Part shown: one piece after another, positions 18,173 through 26,682 of the stretch
Numbering within the stretch: position 1 is the first letter of the stretch
Layout of the letters: each line of letters begins with the position of its first letter
Source of the DNA: Planctomycetota bacterium
Lineage (GTDB): Bacteria; Planctomycetota; Phycisphaerae; UBA1845
Assembly (NCBI GenBank): GCA_016200265.1
Contig: JACQFE010000011.1
Span: 62,001-126,000, forward strand
Direction of reading: 5' to 3'
Length of the DNA stretch: 64,000 bases
Translations under genes and position numbers: made by a program
Notes under the pieces: generated by a model
Told to the model about the DNA's origin: nothing
What the model saw: the letters and a program-made list of their open reading frames with translations, nothing else
Database searches by the model: none

Positions 18173-18556
18173 TTAAGAAATGGCGTTGACCCTTAATGTT
18201 TTCAGTTCCACGCTCATGACATGCAGAACCGCGGGGCCGACGATTTCGAGTGAATGGGGTCCAAGAGGCTCACCCCAGAACGCGGCGGGCGGACATTGGC
18301 CGCTGCCGGATACGCGTGAATCGACGACAATGTTTCCCTCTGTGTGGCGGCGCACAAATGCACTCCAACTGAGCACGTAATGCACGGCAGGCCACTGGTG
18401 CGTGTGAACTGGAGTGCATTCGCCGGTGGCGATCTGCATATCGAGCACCCGAACGGCGGCATTCTCCAGCAATAGACGATGTTGTTTTGGTGCGGCTACC
18501 AGAGCATCGAGTTCAGCTGGCCAAGGCCCAGCCGATGGAATATCTCCGTAATGCAT
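18173..18556 (-). CDS. Small cupin-fold protein
   Basis: 127 residues from the ATG at 18554-18556. The pattern LLENAAVRVLDMQIATGE, then TPVHTHQWPAVHYVLSWSAF, fits a cupin: a strand pair followed by H-x-H with a downstream His. Metal-binding cupins of this size act as dioxygenases, isomerases or binding proteins; nothing narrows the function here. The frame is open 33 codons further upstream to a TTG, but that extension lacks conserved features. Neighbours are the PilZ gene (convergent) and the toxin-antitoxin pair (divergent). Confidence 0.72.
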   Translation of the reverse strand: MHYGDIPSAGPWPAELDALVAAPKQHRLLLENAAVRVLDMQIATGECTPVHTHQWPAVHYVLSWSAFVRRHTEGNIVVDSRVSGSGQCPPAAFWGEPLGPHSLEIVGPAVLHVMSVELKTLRVNAIS

Positions 18557-18818
18557 AGTGCTTAGTTCTTTATCCGTTTTTCGTGAAAATGCCAGCGCGT
18601 TGTGGTTGTCCATGTGGCACGTTCGAAGTCCTGATTGGGTCAAGTGTGGTCGCAAAACGCGACCTGCCGGCCGATTGCCAAGGCCGCCGCTTGATACCCA
18701 ACCGGCACACCTGGATCAGCCGGTGACGAAGGTGAAGTCGGCCCATCGCTTTATGCTTATTTCCCGACACCTTAGATGAGTTGCGTTGATTCTCTTAGAA
18801 TAAACGGGTATCATATAC

Positions 18819-18832
18819 TTATCATCTGATAA
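18819..18832. promoter_or_regulatory. Probable operator of the toxin-antitoxin operon
   Basis: TTATCA-TC-TGATAA has six-base arms and lies 12 bases before the antitoxin start, over the likely promoter (an AT-rich stretch from 18790). Antitoxins of the Phd/YefM type bind such palindromes and repress their own operon. The AGGAG ribosome binding site follows at 18834-18838. Confidence 0.6.
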
Positions 18833-18844
18833 TAGGAGAATTAT

Positions 18845-19144
18845 ATGGTTCAACTCTCTGACATTCACTCGCTGACGGATTTCCTTCGCAACCATAAGGA
18901 ACATATCGGCCGGCTGAAGAAGGGTGGGAGACCGGAGGTGCTGACCGTGAACGGCAAAGCGGCGCTCGTGGTTCAGGATGCGAGATCGTACCAAAAGCTT
19001 CTTGATGCGATCGATCACAAGGAATCCGTCGAGGGAATTCTTCGTGGATTGGATGATGTGATGGCTGGGAAAACTCGACCAGCGGCGAAATTGATCGAAG
19101 ATATGCGCAAGCAATCCAAGTCATCGCTGACACGCCGACGATGA
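18845..19144 (+). CDS. Phd/YefM-like antitoxin
   Basis: 99 residues. The N-terminal half resembles Phd/YefM DNA-binding domains (DIHSLTDFLRNHKEHIGRLK, then PEVLTVNGKAALVVQDARSY). The C-terminal tail is basic and probably disordered until it binds the toxin. It would neutralise the ParE-like protein coded by the next gene and repress the operon through the palindrome upstream. The stop overlaps the toxin start by four bases (ATGA), the usual antitoxin-first order. AGGAG lies six bases before the ATG. Confidence 0.88.
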   Translation: MVQLSDIHSLTDFLRNHKEHIGRLKKGGRPEVLTVNGKAALVVQDARSYQKLLDAIDHKESVEGILRGLDDVMAGKTRPAAKLIEDMRKQSKSSLTRRR

Positions 19145-19458
19145 AATACAATGTCGAAGTATCGAAGAACGCAGAGGAAGATGCGCGAGAAATCTACTCC
19201 TACATCGCGGCCGATTCGCAGCGGAACGCGGAGCGATGGATAATCGCTCTGGAGCGAGTGTTTGGCAGCCTCGGTGCGTTTCCTACGAGATGTGCAATTG
19301 CTCCGGAGGGTGAAACGATCGGCGTTGAAATTCGCCAGCGGGTATTTGGCGCCTATCGCGTCTTGTTCATGGTTCGAGAGAAAACTGTGTATATCCTGCA
19401 TATCCGCCACGGCGCACGCCGATCGCTGAGTTCTAATGAGTTCGAACACCTTGGCTGA
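19141..19458 (+). CDS. RelE/ParE-family toxin
   Basis: 105 residues with the family outline: MKYNVEVSKNAEEDAREIYS, a helical hairpin, then GAYRVLFMVREKTVYILHIRHGAR. The C-terminal RHGAR with the preceding YRVLF strand is typical of ParE/RelE proteins. RelE cuts mRNA on the ribosome while ParE blocks gyrase; the sequence does not decide which. It overlaps the antitoxin gene by four bases. The function of such modules in chromosomes includes stress response and stabilising nearby DNA. Confidence 0.88.
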   Translation: MKYNVEVSKNAEEDAREIYSYIAADSQRNAERWIIALERVFGSLGAFPTRCAIAPEGETIGVEIRQRVFGAYRVLFMVREKTVYILHIRHGARRSLSSNEFEHLG

Positions 19459-19559
19459 ATGAACATGCGTTCTTCAGAGACTCAGAGTAGCCACTAATCC
19501 AGAAACTCACTCTTACGAGGGAACTTGAAGCAGCGTGCGGGCGAGGCGATACTCTATTG

Positions 19560-20036
19560 ATGGATTGGGAAGTCTACGTTCAGCAAGAAGCACACTATGT
19601 ACGGGGTGAAGAATCCGCGATTCGCCATTGGGAAACTTGGCCGCCGGTTGGCGATTATCTGACATGGCGATCAAAACCTTTGCACATCACAGAAGTAGGA
19701 GAACTCTTTCGTATCAAGGGAATGGAGAGTATCGCCCCAATCAAAGAGGAATTCGAATTCTACCTTTCAAGACGTCCTTGGTTCCGTCGGGGACAGCATC
19801 CCATGGGTGATCAGAGTTACCCCTGGGAATTGAGTGATGAGGGATTTCGTTGGCGACACCGCTTTGATCTTCGTACAAAGCGAATCGGAGAGCTTAAGAT
19901 CGGTCTTAGATCAATTGGCTCTGTTTGCATCGTTTTTGGAAAATTTTTTCGCAATCCTACTGTTGCCGCGATCATTGGCGCACTCTTTACCGCGATATTC
20001 ATCAAGCGGATGAACAGCGCTCCAGTGTCCAAGTAG
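19560..20036 (+). CDS. Hypothetical protein with C-terminal membrane helix
   Basis: 158 residues from the ATG at 19560-19562. The first 130 residues are soluble, charged and rich in Trp (e.g. WETWPPVGDYLTWRSK). A single membrane helix (NPTVAAIIGALFTAIFIKRM) ends the protein, so it may be tail-anchored. No family was recognised. It follows the toxin gene by 100 bases, with no sign of a shared operon. A weak GAGG/GAAG stretch lies 25-40 bases upstream, so the start is not certain. Confidence 0.6.
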   Translation: MDWEVYVQQEAHYVRGEESAIRHWETWPPVGDYLTWRSKPLHITEVGELFRIKGMESIAPIKEEFEFYLSRRPWFRRGQHPMGDQSYPWELSDEGFRWRHRFDLRTKRIGELKIGLRSIGSVCIVFGKFFRNPTVAAIIGALFTAIFIKRMNSAPVSK

Positions 20037-20110
20037 AGATCGCAAATACGAGGCGAAACCACGATGAGAGGACTTGCCGATCAAACTCTCACCTTGGGCT
20101 TGATGAAATC

Positions 20111-20150
20111 CGTCCCCCACCCTCGCTCCGCGAGGATGGGGCACCCGCAC
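20111..20150. repeat. Family G hairpin, copy 1
   Basis: CGTCCCCCACCCTCGC-TCC-GCGAGGATGGGGCACCC forms a stem of about 12 pairs. The second copy is at 20346-20386. Confidence 0.7.
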
Positions 20151-20194
20151 CCCAAATTCAGAATTTGAGATTTGAAATAGCAAATTGACAAGTC

Positions 20195-20217
20195 ACTGGC
20201 GGGCAAGCCGCCAGTGG
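20195..20217. repeat. Family E palindrome, copy 1
   Basis: CACTGGCGG-GCAAG-CCGCCAGTG has perfect nine-base arms. A longer, diverged relative lies at 23710-23766. Confidence 0.7.
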
Positions 20218-20220
20218 CAC

Positions 20221-20248
20221 GCCGCTCCCTCATGGTCGCGGCTCGGAA
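20221..20248. repeat. Dispersed repeat family B, copy 3
   Basis: GCCGCTCCCTCATGGTCGCGGCTCGGAA differs slightly from the copies at 7593 and 8894. It abuts the family E palindrome. Confidence 0.7.
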
Positions 20249-20252
20249 TAAC

Positions 20253-20288
20253 GACCCCCTTTTGTTGCCCCTTGGTAAGGGGGAAGGC
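20253..20288. repeat. Dispersed repeat family A, copy 3
   Basis: The core GCCCCTTGGTAAGGGGGAAGG is preceded by GACCCCC, in the same orientation as the copies at 7426 and 7531. Confidence 0.75.
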
Positions 20289-20345
20289 GGATTACGATTC
20301 GTGCCAGAAGGGATTCACACACGAGCGATCCGACTTGCCAGGAAA

Positions 20346-20386
20346 CCCGTCCCCCACCTTTCGCTGTTGCGAAAGATGGGGCACCC
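20346..20386. repeat. Family G hairpin, copy 2, possible fusA terminator
   Basis: The arms CCCCCACCTTTCGC and GCGAAAGATGGGG pair around TGTT, eight bases beyond the fusA stop codon. The position suits a 3' stem-loop for fusA, though no U-run follows. Confidence 0.65.
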
Positions 20387-20393
20387 AATTCAT

Positions 20394-22490
20394 CTATTTC
20401 TTCGCGGCTTCTTCGCGGTCCTTGCGGGCTTTTTCGACGATCTCTTCCTGGATCGACGCCGGGGTGCGTCGGTAGCAGGCGAATTCCATCGAGAAGTTCG
20501 CCCGGCCTTGAGTGAGTGAGCGAAGGTCGGTCGAGTAGCCGAACATGTTCGCGAGCGGCACTTCGGCGTGCAGGATGCTCACGTTGCCTTTGATTTCGCT
20601 GCCGCTGATGAGGCCGCGACGCGAAGCGATGTCGCCGGCAACGCCGCCCTGGAATTCCGTCGGCGTTTCGACTTCGACGCGCATGATCGGTTCCATGATG
20701 ACGGGCTTGGCATCGCGAACGGCCTCCTTGAAGGCCGCGCGAGCACAGAGCTGGAACGCGAGGTCGGACGAATCGACCGCGTGCGACGAGCCGTCTTCCA
20801 GCACCATTTTCACGCCGACGACTTCAAATCCGGCGAGCGGGCCCTTCACGCGGGCCATCTGGAAGCCCTTATCGACGGACGGAATGTATTCGGTCGGCAC
20901 GCGGCCACCGGTGACGGCGTTTTCAAATTCATACGGCTCTTCGGCGTTGGCATCGAGCGGAACGAGTCGGCCCACGACGTGAGCGTATTGTCCCGAGCCG
21001 CCGGTTTGCTTCTTGTGCTTGTAGTTGTAGGCGGCTTCGGCCGTCGGGGCTTCGCGATATTGCACGCGCGGTCGGCCCGCGACGACGTTGCACTTGTACT
21101 CACGCTTCATGCGTTCGACGTAGACTTCGAGGTGCAGCTCGCCCATGCCGGAGATAATCGTTTGGCCCGTGCCATCGTCGTGGTGCGTGTGGAACGTGGG
21201 ATCTTCTTTGACGAAGCGGTTGAGGGCTTTGGACATCGGTTCGCGATCGGCCATTCGTTCAGGCGTGATCGCTACGGACATGACTGGCTCTGGGCAGTGC
21301 ATGTTTTCGAGAGAGACGTTTGTCTCAGGATCGCAAAGCGTGTCGCCGGAGACGCAGTCGATGCCCATCACGCCGACGATGTCGCCGGCTTCGGCGTCAT
21401 CGAGGTCTTCGCGCTTGTTGGCGTGTAGACGATAGATGCGGCCGATACGCTGTGCCGAACGCGTTCGCGCGACTTTGTACGACTTGCCCTTCTGCATTTT
21501 GCCCTGATAAAGGCGAACGTAAGTAATCTGGCCGAACGGTTCGTCGCAGATTTTGAAGGCCATCGCGACGAGAGGACCGTCGGGATCGGCGGAGATGGTG
21601 ATTTCTGCGCCGTCATTCTCGTTGTCGCATGCGTAGCTGATGCGATCGATCGGTGACGGCAAATACTGAGTCACAGCGTCGAGAAGGAGCTGCACACCCT
21701 TGTTGCGGTAGGCGGTGCCGACGAACACGGGCGTAATATGTCGTTCGAGTGTAGCGCGGCGAACGGCCTTATGAATTTGATCGTCAGTCGGCTCGGCGGC
21801 TTCGAGCATGACTTCCATCAATTCGTCGTCGTAGAGGCTGAGCGTGTCGAGCATGCCGTGACGAGCGCGATCGGCCTCATCCTTGAGTGCGGCGGGGATT
21901 TCTTCCGTGCGAATGTCTTCGCCGGTCGGGCCGTCGAAGTAAACCGCTTTCATTTTTACGAGGTCGATGATGCCGGTAAAGTCCGCGCCGGCGCCGATGG
22001 GGAGTTGCATGGGAACCGCGACGTGGCTCAGCTTCGTTTCGAGTTCGGAGAGAACACGAACGGGATCCGCGCCGGTGCGGTCCATTTTGTTGATGAAGGC
22101 GATGCGTGGAACACGATAGCGGCGCATCTGGCGATCGACGGTAATGGATTGCGATTGCACGCCGCCGACCGCGCAGAGCACGAGCACGGCGCCGTCGAGC
22201 ACGCGAAGAGATCGCTCGACTTCAACCGTGAAGTCCACGTGGCCCGGTGTATCGATGATGTTGATTTGGCAATCGTTCCATTCGACAGTCGTCGCGGCTG
22301 AAGTAATGGTGATGCCGCGCTCGCGTTCCAACTCCATGAAATCCATGGTCGCGCCGCCGTCTTTGCCCTTCACTTCGTGCATGCGGTGGATGCGGCCGGC
22401 GTAGAACAAAATTCGCTCGGTGAGCGTGGTCTTGCCAGAGTCGATGTGAGCCGAGATTCCGATGTTTCGAATTTTGTTCAGGCGATCCAT
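20394..22490 (-). CDS. fusA: Translation elongation factor G, spd/mtEFG1-like
   Basis: A 698-residue GTPase that drives tRNA-mRNA translocation on the ribosome. G1 is [13 protein letters not shown] (from residue 14), followed by switch [18 protein letters not shown]3 DTPGHVDF and G4 NKMDRTGAD. Domain IV carries the long insertion-free [13 protein letters not shown] region and the tip loop [13 protein letters not shown]. The Ser in HIDSGKTT and the [20 protein letters not shown] segment match the mitochondrial EF-G1/spdEFG1 branch found in spirochaetes, planctomycetes and some deltaproteobacteria, rather than the HIDAGKTT of common EF-G. The gene stands alone, without rpsL, rpsG or tuf. The start is ATG 22488-22490. 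Confidence 0.95.
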   Translation of the reverse strand: MDRLNKIRNIGISAHIDSGKTTLTERILFYAGRIHRMHEVKGKDGGATMDFMELERERGITITSAATTVEWNDCQINIIDTPGHVDFTVEVERSLRVLDGAVLVLCAVGGVQSQSITVDRQMRRYRVPRIAFINKMDRTGADPVRVLSELETKLSHVAVPMQLPIGAGADFTGIIDLVKMKAVYFDGPTGEDIRTEEIPAALKDEADRARHGMLDTLSLYDDELMEVMLEAAEPTDDQIHKAVRRATLERHITPVFVGTAYRNKGVQLLLDAVTQYLPSPIDRISYACDNENDGAEITISADPDGPLVAMAFKICDEPFGQITYVRLYQGKMQKGKSYKVARTRSAQRIGRIYRLHANKREDLDDAEAGDIVGVMGIDCVSGDTLCDPETNVSLENMHCPEPVMSVAITPERMADREPMSKALNRFVKEDPTFHTHHDDGTGQTIISGMGELHLEVYVERMKREYKCNVVAGRPRVQYREAPTAEAAYNYKHKKQTGGSGQYAHVVGRLVPLDANAEEPYEFENAVTGGRVPTEYIPSVDKGFQMARVKGPLAGFEVVGVKMVLEDGSSHAVDSSDLAFQLCARAAFKEAVRDAKPVIMEPIMRVEVETPTEFQGGVAGDIASRRGLISGSEIKGNVSILHAEVPLANMFGYSTDLRSLTQGRANFSMEFACYRRTPASIQEEIVEKARKDREEAAKK

Positions 22491-22951
22491 GCCCAGAGTT
22501 TCCCTTCTTCGCGTTAAGACGAAATTTCCCTTGTGTTAGAAGTCATCATTCTCACGTCGATCGTCATTCTGAGGCCTCAGAAGGCAGTCGAAGAATCTCA
22601 GATTGAGATGCTTCGCGTCGCTCAGCATGACAGCCGCACGTTGCGATTCGTTTTAGTGCAACCGCACTACGCGCTCAATATGGATACTTCGGCCAGCGGG
22701 GCGATCATGCTGCCTCGCGATCAATCGTCCCGTAAGATAACCTTAGTTATTTTTTGGGTTTACGGATTGACCCGCGCCGAACCGCATCAAACGACCGTGT
22801 ATCCGATTCGGTGTGTGACCTTACTCGACAATTCGGCAAGAATCAACAGTTTTGTCACTAAATTCACAGGGAATGACCTTGGGGAGACGAATGAGTTATA
22901 GGACTATCAATTTCGAATGCGAATCCAGGCATTTTCGGGGCAGTCGTGGAT
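22491..22951. other. 460-base gap upstream of fusA
   Basis: It holds one family D repeat and presumably the fusA promoter. The open frame at 22533-22901 is partly coded by the repeat and is not accepted as a gene. Confidence 0.6.
22563..22631 (-). repeat. Dispersed repeat family D, copy 1 (inverted)
   Basis: Read on the minus strand, the unit runs GTCATGCTGAGCG...GAAGCATCTC...GAGATTCTTCG...CCTCAGAATGAC. The ends GTCAT...ATGAC are inverted. Two copies in the other orientation lie at 36360-36429 and 44746-44812. Confidence 0.8.
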
Positions 22952-23488
22952 TCAAGGCATCTTTTTGAGCTGGAGTTTCTCGAAGTAAATCGCATTGATC
23001 TTATCTGCTTTCATTCGATATTTGCACGTAAAGCCCAAGGTGTCACCGTTCACGGTTCCGCTGCTTTCCAGAACCTCGAAAGTGGCCGGTGCTCCTTGAC
23101 TAACGTAGATCTTGACGAGTTTCAGCTTACCGCCGTCGATGGCAAAGACCCAATGTTGGGAACCGAAGGGCCCCCGAAATTTTTCTGTACGAAGTTCAAC
23201 CTGGTTTCCATCGCGAAGTGTGACGGTGCCGTTCGTCACTTCTGGATTCCCCGGATCGTTTTCGTTTTGCGTGTTCCATCGATCGCCGCGCCACTTGCTT
23301 TTCAGAGTCAATTGGGCGGCGGGGTCGGTCGCGTCAGGAGTTTCCGTCGGAGCGGGCTTCGATTTTCCAGCTGGCTGCATCTTGTGCGCCGGTTTGTCCT
23401 GCTGGCCGGCGCGGACAACGCCAGGCATCATGGCAATCGTGCCAAGGATCATCAAGAGCAACGTCGTGCAATTGATTCGATTTCGCAT
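22952..23488 (-). CDS. Secreted protein of unknown function
   Basis: 178 residues with a signal peptide (TTLLLMILGTIAMMPGVVRA). A Lys/Pro/Thr-rich linker follows, then a mainly beta domain (about 65-178) with RDGNQVELRTEKFRG, WVFAIDGGKLKLVKIYV and GTVNGDTLGFTCKYR. No family could be named with confidence. Both neighbouring gaps exceed 380 bases, so it appears to be transcribed alone. Confidence 0.72.
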   Translation of the reverse strand: MRNRINCTTLLLMILGTIAMMPGVVRAGQQDKPAHKMQPAGKSKPAPTETPDATDPAAQLTLKSKWRGDRWNTQNENDPGNPEVTNGTVTLRDGNQVELRTEKFRGPFGSQHWVFAIDGGKLKLVKIYVSQGAPATFEVLESSGTVNGDTLGFTCKYRMKADKINAIYFEKLQLKKMP

Positions 23489-23875
23489 GGGTCATTCTCC
23501 GCTACCACAGAATCGTCACACGTTGATTCAACAGACCCATTACCAAACTCGACCAAGGACAAGTCAATTAGAAAGCTGTGGCATTATAGCGCAAAAGGAA
23601 GCTTCACTACAACTCTTTCAATCGAATTCCAATTGAATGCGTAAAACGGCTGGCTCAAGGGATTTAATACCAATTCCAGAAATTAATGGCGCGGTTCGGT
23701 TTCAGTGAGTGCCACTGGTAGCTTGCCTGCCAGTACTGGTACGGGCGGACAAGCCGCCCATGGCACCCCGGAGGTAGCGCCAATAATTATTGGGATTCGT
23801 ATAATATGCCATTCACTTAAGATTCAAATTGGAGTGAATTTGCGGTCTCGCTAGACTCAAAAGCTGCTTCGACTG
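23489..23875. other. 390-base gap with one repeat
   Basis: No gene was seen. It contains the family E relative at 23710-23766 and presumably the promoter of the secreted protein gene at 22952-23488. Confidence 0.55.
23710..23766. repeat. Family E palindrome, copy 2 (longer)
   Basis: GTGCCACTGG...GGGCGGACAAGCCGCCCATGGCAC: outer GTGCCA/TGGCAC and inner GGGCGG/CCGCCC pairs surround short loops. It shares the GACAAGCCGCC core with the copy at 20195. Confidence 0.6.
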
Positions 23876-24772
23876 TCATGAATGATGTGCAGGTCGATGC
23901 GGCTCCACGTGGATGAGCAACGAGGAGATCTGCGGCAGGCGGGTTCGGACGGTGGATTTGGCCAGGCCGGTAAGGGCATGGGCGTCCGCGACGGTCATGG
24001 CGGGATCCACCTCGATATGGGCGATGACGCGATATTGGCGGCCGACTTTGCGGGCCTCGCACAATTCGATGGCGAGTATCCCATTTACTTGTCGCAACAA
24101 TTCGCGGCATTCGGCGGCGACCGTGGGTTCGCTTTCGTCCATTAGCTCGCCCAGCGGCGTGCGAATTAAGTAGATACCGTTGACTACGATGACCATTGAT
24201 GCGACGAGTGCGGCCCAGCTGTCGGAGGCTACGAAACGCTTCCCCGCGAACACTGCGATGGCAATTCCGATGAAGGCAGCGGTTGATGTGATCGCGTCAG
24301 AGCGGTGATGCCAGGCGTCGGCGATGCCCACGCTGCTCCGACTTTGCGTTGCGGCGTGGCGGACGAATCGAAACATTGATTCCTTGACAACGATCACAAC
24401 GACAAGCACGAGCAGCGTGTACCAGGCCGGTCCCTGGCGGGGTGAGAGCAATCCGTGAATTGATTCGACGGCGATACCAATTCCTGCAATGACGACCAGC
24501 AGGCCAACGGTCAACGCAGCGAGTGATTCGGCCTTCCCGTGACCGAAGGGATGATTCTCGTCGGCCGGTTTCCTTCCATATTCCAAAGCCCGCCAGACGA
24601 TCAATGAGCCGACAATGTCCACGGCCGATTCGGCGGCGTCGGCAACGAGCGCGAAAGAATGCCCAATGATTCCGGCAGCAAGTTTGCACGCCGCGAGCGC
24701 GATGTTGATCAAGAGTCCGAAGATGGCGGCGCGTTCGGGTCGGCTGTCCGACGCGGTCGTCGACGCTTGCAT
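23876..24772 (-). CDS. Cation diffusion facilitator (FieF-like)
   Basis: A 298-residue membrane protein with six predicted helices and a cytoplasmic C-terminal domain. Metal sites are seen as FALVADAAESAVD in helix II and HHRSDA in helix V, with the ENHPFGHGKAE loop typical of the family. Members exchange protons for Zn2+, Fe2+, Cd2+, Co2+ or Mn2+. Asp in the helix II motif (D-x-x-x-D-like) suggests the FieF/iron-zinc group, but specificity is not certain. The C-terminal dimerisation domain (VAAECRELLRQVNGILAIEL, then IEVDPAMTVADAHAL) is complete. It lies eight bases after a small lipoprotein gene, so they may share a transcript. Confidence 0.92.
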   Translation of the reverse strand: MQASTTASDSRPERAAIFGLLINIALAACKLAAGIIGHSFALVADAAESAVDIVGSLIVWRALEYGRKPADENHPFGHGKAESLAALTVGLLVVIAGIGIAVESIHGLLSPRQGPAWYTLLVLVVVIVVKESMFRFVRHAATQSRSSVGIADAWHHRSDAITSTAAFIGIAIAVFAGKRFVASDSWAALVASMVIVVNGIYLIRTPLGELMDESEPTVAAECRELLRQVNGILAIELCEARKVGRQYRVIAHIEVDPAMTVADAHALTGLAKSTVRTRLPQISSLLIHVEPHRPAHHS

Positions 24773-24780
24773 TTCACGAA

Positions 24781-25110
24781 CTACTTCGATTTTGATTCGC
24801 TGCTGTCGTGCCAGGGATTGGTGTCATTCATTCCGTCGATCCATTGGGTTCTGGTGACGCGGCCTTTGTCGTCAAAATCGATGAAGCAGTTCAGGTGTTT
24901 GCTCTCTCGCTCGTAGCGCCATTGGTTTCCAAGGACTTGAGTCGGTTCTCCGAGGGCGGCACGTACATCGTCCTGGGATGAGGCGTGGACCTGAATTCGC
25001 CTATAGTTGTCCTGCGTGAGCGGGTCGTGCTTGGGGGCACAGCCTGCCGACAAGATCATCAGTGGCGACAGCATAATTACAAATCGAATACAGCTGGAAG
25101 AATTTCGCAT
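24781..25110 (-). CDS. Small lipoprotein, BamE/SmpA-like fold
   Basis: 109 residues. A hydrophobic leader ends in the lipobox LSAGC, predicting a lipid anchor. The mature part LTQDNYRRIQVHASSQDDVR, ALGEPTQVLGNQWRYER and a later FDDKGRVTRTQWIDG resembles the SmpA/OmlA/BamE domain. BamE itself helps outer-membrane protein assembly, but many proteins share this fold, so the role here is open. A full AAAGGAGGT ribosome binding site sits seven bases before the ATG and overlaps the stop region of the upstream lipoprotein gene, three bases away; the two form an operon. Confidence 0.75.
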   Translation of the reverse strand: MRNSSSCIRFVIMLSPLMILSAGCAPKHDPLTQDNYRRIQVHASSQDDVRAALGEPTQVLGNQWRYERESKHLNCFIDFDDKGRVTRTQWIDGMNDTNPWHDSSESKSK

Positions 25111-25113
25111 TGG

Positions 25114-25713
25114 TTAACCTCCTTTTGTGCCCGGCAGCAGTGCGGATTGCTTGAGCTCCGCAGGCTTTAGTCCGGGCGGACGCTGGATATTGATTTCATC
25201 GGTCAGATGCTCGCCGAGCGGGGAGTTATACGTAGCGGCGAGGACGAATCGCTCGGCGGCCGGTAGCACAGCCGGATTAACGCCGAGTCGAAACTCATAC
25301 ATCTGCGTCAAGTCATTCCAATACTTCTTCTGGTCGTCTGGCCGCGAAATGTCAATGTTCCAATGCTCGAGGCGTTTTCCTTTTTGATCAGCGCTTCCGG
25401 ACACATGCTCGTACAACTCGATCTGCATGTTTCCGACGACCATCAAGCCCGAATTGCCCATTGAATTGACAGCCTGAATCAGAACCTCGATACCATCGGG
25501 CGTGGAATCGGCGTCGAAACTTCGGACGCGGGTGAATGGCTCAACAATTTTGATCTTGCTCGGCATCAACAGCCGGAGCATTTCCTGTTTGGCGGGCTCG
25601 TCGATGGCCTTGTTTTTAGGTGCGCATCCGAGTGCGGCGATCGCGAGTGCCGCCGAGCATCCGAGCGGAATCAATGGGCGTCGAAGAAAGAATTGTCGTG
25701 TGAATTCGTTCAA
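25114..25713 (-). CDS. Lipoprotein of unknown function
   Basis: About 199 residues from a TTG at 25711-25713 (a GAG lies upstream). The leader FFLRRPLIPLGCSAALAI ends in lipobox AALGC. The mature domain is mainly beta (KIKIVEPFTRVRSFD, GNMQIELYEHVSG, MYEFRLGVNP, RFVLAATYNSPLGEHLTDEI) and resembles a single sandwich; no family name is secure. The frame is open to 25857, but that extension overlaps the divergent lipoprotein gene and lacks any leader, so the shorter start is preferred. It precedes the BamE-like lipoprotein gene by three bases. Confidence 0.7.
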   Translation of the reverse strand: MNEFTRQFFLRRPLIPLGCSAALAIAALGCAPKNKAIDEPAKQEMLRLLMPSKIKIVEPFTRVRSFDADSTPDGIEVLIQAVNSMGNSGLMVVGNMQIELYEHVSGSADQKGKRLEHWNIDISRPDDQKKYWNDLTQMYEFRLGVNPAVLPAAERFVLAATYNSPLGEHLTDEINIQRPPGLKPAELKQSALLPGTKGG

Positions 25714-25762
25714 TCGAATCGAGCTCGCGCCTTGCCCACGAACATCCGTGGGACGATCGGTA

Positions 25763-26665
25763 ATGTATGCGCGGTTAACGTTGTTCGTCAACGTCCTGGG
25801 TTTATCGCTTTGTGCCATGCCGGGGTGCATCGCGGTCCAATCGAGTTCGTCGGCCACTCATCCGCGGTTTTCAGTACTCTATGACGTTGAGCCGATGCTC
25901 ATTGGACTAAGAGGTGGCGATGACGAATTAAAGGGAATGTTCCAGCAGGATTTTCAAGAGGCCCGGCGGCTGGGATTTGGTGCGGTGATCGGGATTGAAG
26001 TGGATGCAAAAGTTTCACCAGATTTGAAGGCGGCGGCGGATGCGGCGCATGTGACTCTGCTAATTTCTGATTCGGATCGCAAGCGGCTTGTGAATTCACG
26101 GGCGGCCATTGATGACCTATGGAAGGATCGAGCGAAGCCCGCGATCGTGCGTCCCGGCCGTCGTGTGGTGGAATCTCCGACAGTAGCTGTCTCCTTGTTG
26201 AGCCAATACCATTCGGAGCTTGTTCGAGGTCGAACGGGCGGGATGGTAATCGAACGATTTCGATCGCTGCCGAACGATGGGCCGGACGTGGCAGGTGCCG
26301 ATCCAAAAACGGCCGCGGAATTTGCGAGATTAGTGGAGCGTTTTCATCGCTGGGACCCAATTTTATGCGATGCCGCAATCGCAGGTGTGGAATCGGCATC
26401 CGGGCAAAGTGATGCAAAAATTGCGTCGATGAAACGAGAAGGCCGGTGCTTCGCGCTGATTGTGAATCAATCGACGGAACGAAGCGTTCATGGCGAGATT
26501 TCAGTCGGCAGTCAGCAGGCGGCGGTCGGTGACGTGGAATCGGCCGTGGAAGTTCCGACATCGAGCGAAGCCTCGGTCGGACGCGTGTTTCGTGGGCACG
26601 GCGGAATCGTTGCGGTGCGCGTGGATTTGCCGCCCGGCGATGCGATGCTGGTTGAATTGTTCTGA
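25763..26665 (+). CDS. Lipoprotein of about 300 residues, possibly TIM-barrel-like
   Basis: ATG at 25763-25765 starts a leader (MYARLTLFVNVLGLSLCAM) ending in lipobox MPGC. The first mature part (FSVLYDVEPMLIGLRG, then EARRLGFGAVIGIEVD) has alternating strands and helices like the start of a barrel-type hydrolase. A shorter beta domain (RCFALIVNQSTERSVHGEI, GGIVAVRVDLPPGDAMLVEL) ends it, a layout seen in some glycoside hydrolases. Catalytic residues could not be picked out, so no activity is claimed. It is divergent from the lipoprotein gene at 25114-25713 and 17 bases upstream of the epimerase gene, so these two are likely co-transcribed. Confidence 0.68.
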   Translation: MYARLTLFVNVLGLSLCAMPGCIAVQSSSSATHPRFSVLYDVEPMLIGLRGGDDELKGMFQQDFQEARRLGFGAVIGIEVDAKVSPDLKAAADAAHVTLLISDSDRKRLVNSRAAIDDLWKDRAKPAIVRPGRRVVESPTVAVSLLSQYHSELVRGRTGGMVIERFRSLPNDGPDVAGADPKTAAEFARLVERFHRWDPILCDAAIAGVESASGQSDAKIASMKREGRCFALIVNQSTERSVHGEISVGSQQAAVGDVESAVEVPTSSEASVGRVFRGHGGIVAVRVDLPPGDAMLVELF

Positions 26666-26682
26666 CGATTAGGATTTGACCT

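Larger units (their letters stand above)
20037..20393. other. Repeat-filled gap downstream of fusA
   Basis: This convergent gap carries five elements in a row: two family G hairpins, one family E palindrome, one family B and one family A copy. A patch of short degenerate repeats (20153-20190, ATTCAGAATTTGAGATTTGAAAT...) lies among them. No gene is seen. Confidence 0.7.

Noticed and set aside
20568-21428. A 286-codon plus-strand frame
   Set aside because: It is antisense to fusA and has no independent motif.
22533-22901. A 122-codon frame upstream of fusA
   Set aside because: Part is family D repeat, and the rest lacks start signals or family resemblance.
25763-25857. Start of the minus-strand lipoprotein at 25857
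   Set aside because: It would overlap the divergent lipoprotein gene and give no export leader at its N-terminus.
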